DNA of 22,500 nt. Origin: HGM12998 sp900756495. GTDB taxonomy: Bacteria; Bacillota; Clostridia; Oscillospirales; Oscillospiraceae. The translations under genes and the position numbers were made by a program. Location: positions 1 to 22,500 of the forward strand of contig CAUEFI010000028.1 in the NCBI GenBank assembly GCA_958477305.1, written 5' to 3'. Below, piece by piece: positions 22,255 to 22,500 of the stretch (position 1 is its first letter; every line of letters starts with the position of its first letter). The notes beneath the pieces are model-generated. The model ran no database searches. It was not told where the DNA came from and saw only the letters and a program-made list of their open reading frames with translations.

Positions 22255-22500
22255 ATAGTTCATTAAGATGAGAGCGGGATTAGTGCTTGTTTGAACATTG
22301 GCGATGTGTCCAGCGGCGAGGAATTTTGGGCCGCTGGCAAGCAATTTTTCCGCAGGAATCCTGGCGGATTTCAAGGAAAAATTGTGCTGTCCAGCGGGCA
22401 AAAGGACCGCCGGTTGGGCATGTTGACATTTTTCCAACAAGCCCTGGCAACGGCATGAAATGGTGCCAGATTATCAACAGTTGTCTGGCATCGCAGGACC
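22255..22500. other. Gene-free stretch with several inverted repeats
   Basis: No convincing ORF. Inverted repeats: CCAGCGGC (22310-22317) with GCCGCTGG (22330-22337); CAATTTTTCC (22342-22351) with GGAAAAATTG (22375-22384); CTGGCA (22444-22449) with TGCCAG (22464-22469). CTGGCA recurs at 22334 and 22485, and TGTCCAGCGG occurs twice (near 22306 and 22388). It may be a structured leader for a gene beyond the window, or a degenerate repeat element. Confidence 0.45.

Noticed and set aside
22234..22477. Minus-strand ORFs at the right end
   Set aside because: Cys/Pro-rich frames without start signals that overlap the terminator and inverted repeats.
22306..22490. CRISPR-like array
   Set aside because: Repeats are short (6-10 bases), irregularly spaced and not of uniform repeat-spacer length.

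Overview
The window looks like chromosome from a spore-forming clostridial Firmicute, most likely an Oscillospiraceae/Flavonifractor-type gut anaerobe. This is inferred from an alpha/beta-type small acid-soluble spore protein, a dipicolinate synthase operon (dpaA-dpaB), a SleB-like cortex hydrolase, strong AGGAGG ribosome binding sites, sigma-A-like promoters and moderately high GC. No rRNA, tRNA or CRISPR array was seen.

Layout. 1-833: 3' part of a large serine recombinase, probably the edge of an integrated element, ending in a hairpin terminator. 1067-5547 (+): a TIM-barrel sugar isomerase/AP-endonuclease-2-like protein, a SASP, family I inorganic pyrophosphatase, then a two-gene unit of UDP-galactopyranose mutase and a family 2 glycosyltransferase (galactofuranose/surface glycan work). 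5650-8592 (-): an ABC exporter cassette (small membrane protein, ATPase, permease with an ATGA overlap) with an unlisted hydrophobic mini-gene on each side (20 and 29 codons), preceded by an XRE-type regulator. 8695-10693 (+): a divergent Ser/Thr kinase-like gene followed after one base by a zinc-ribbon, membrane-anchored beta-helix protein. 10948-11732: two divergent small XRE regulators. 11768-15190 (-): metallophosphoesterase, nicotinate phosphoribosyltransferase, nicotinamidase (NAD salvage) and an acetyltransferase. 15344-16357 (+): asparagine synthetase A. 16581-18425 (-): RecQ helicase. 18577-18772 (+): a promoter- and terminator-bounded structured RNA of about 196 nt that resembles 6S RNA in architecture. 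18882-20341 (-): dpaB and dpaA. 20513-21319 (+): SleB-like hydrolase. 21428-22216 (+): a TIGR04255-like protein of unknown role. 22255-22500: no gene seen, but several inverted repeats.

How the genes work together. The sporulation genes (SASP, dpaAB, SleB-like) cover spore DNA protection, dipicolinate synthesis and cortex hydrolysis. pncA and pncB convert nicotinamide to nicotinate and then to nicotinate mononucleotide in one operon. The least explained region is 5650-10693: a regulator, a kinase-like protein and a membrane-anchored beta-helix protein next to an ABC transporter bracketed by two tiny hydrophobic peptides. This is my main candidate for an undescribed system. Grouping it as one system is inference from gene order.
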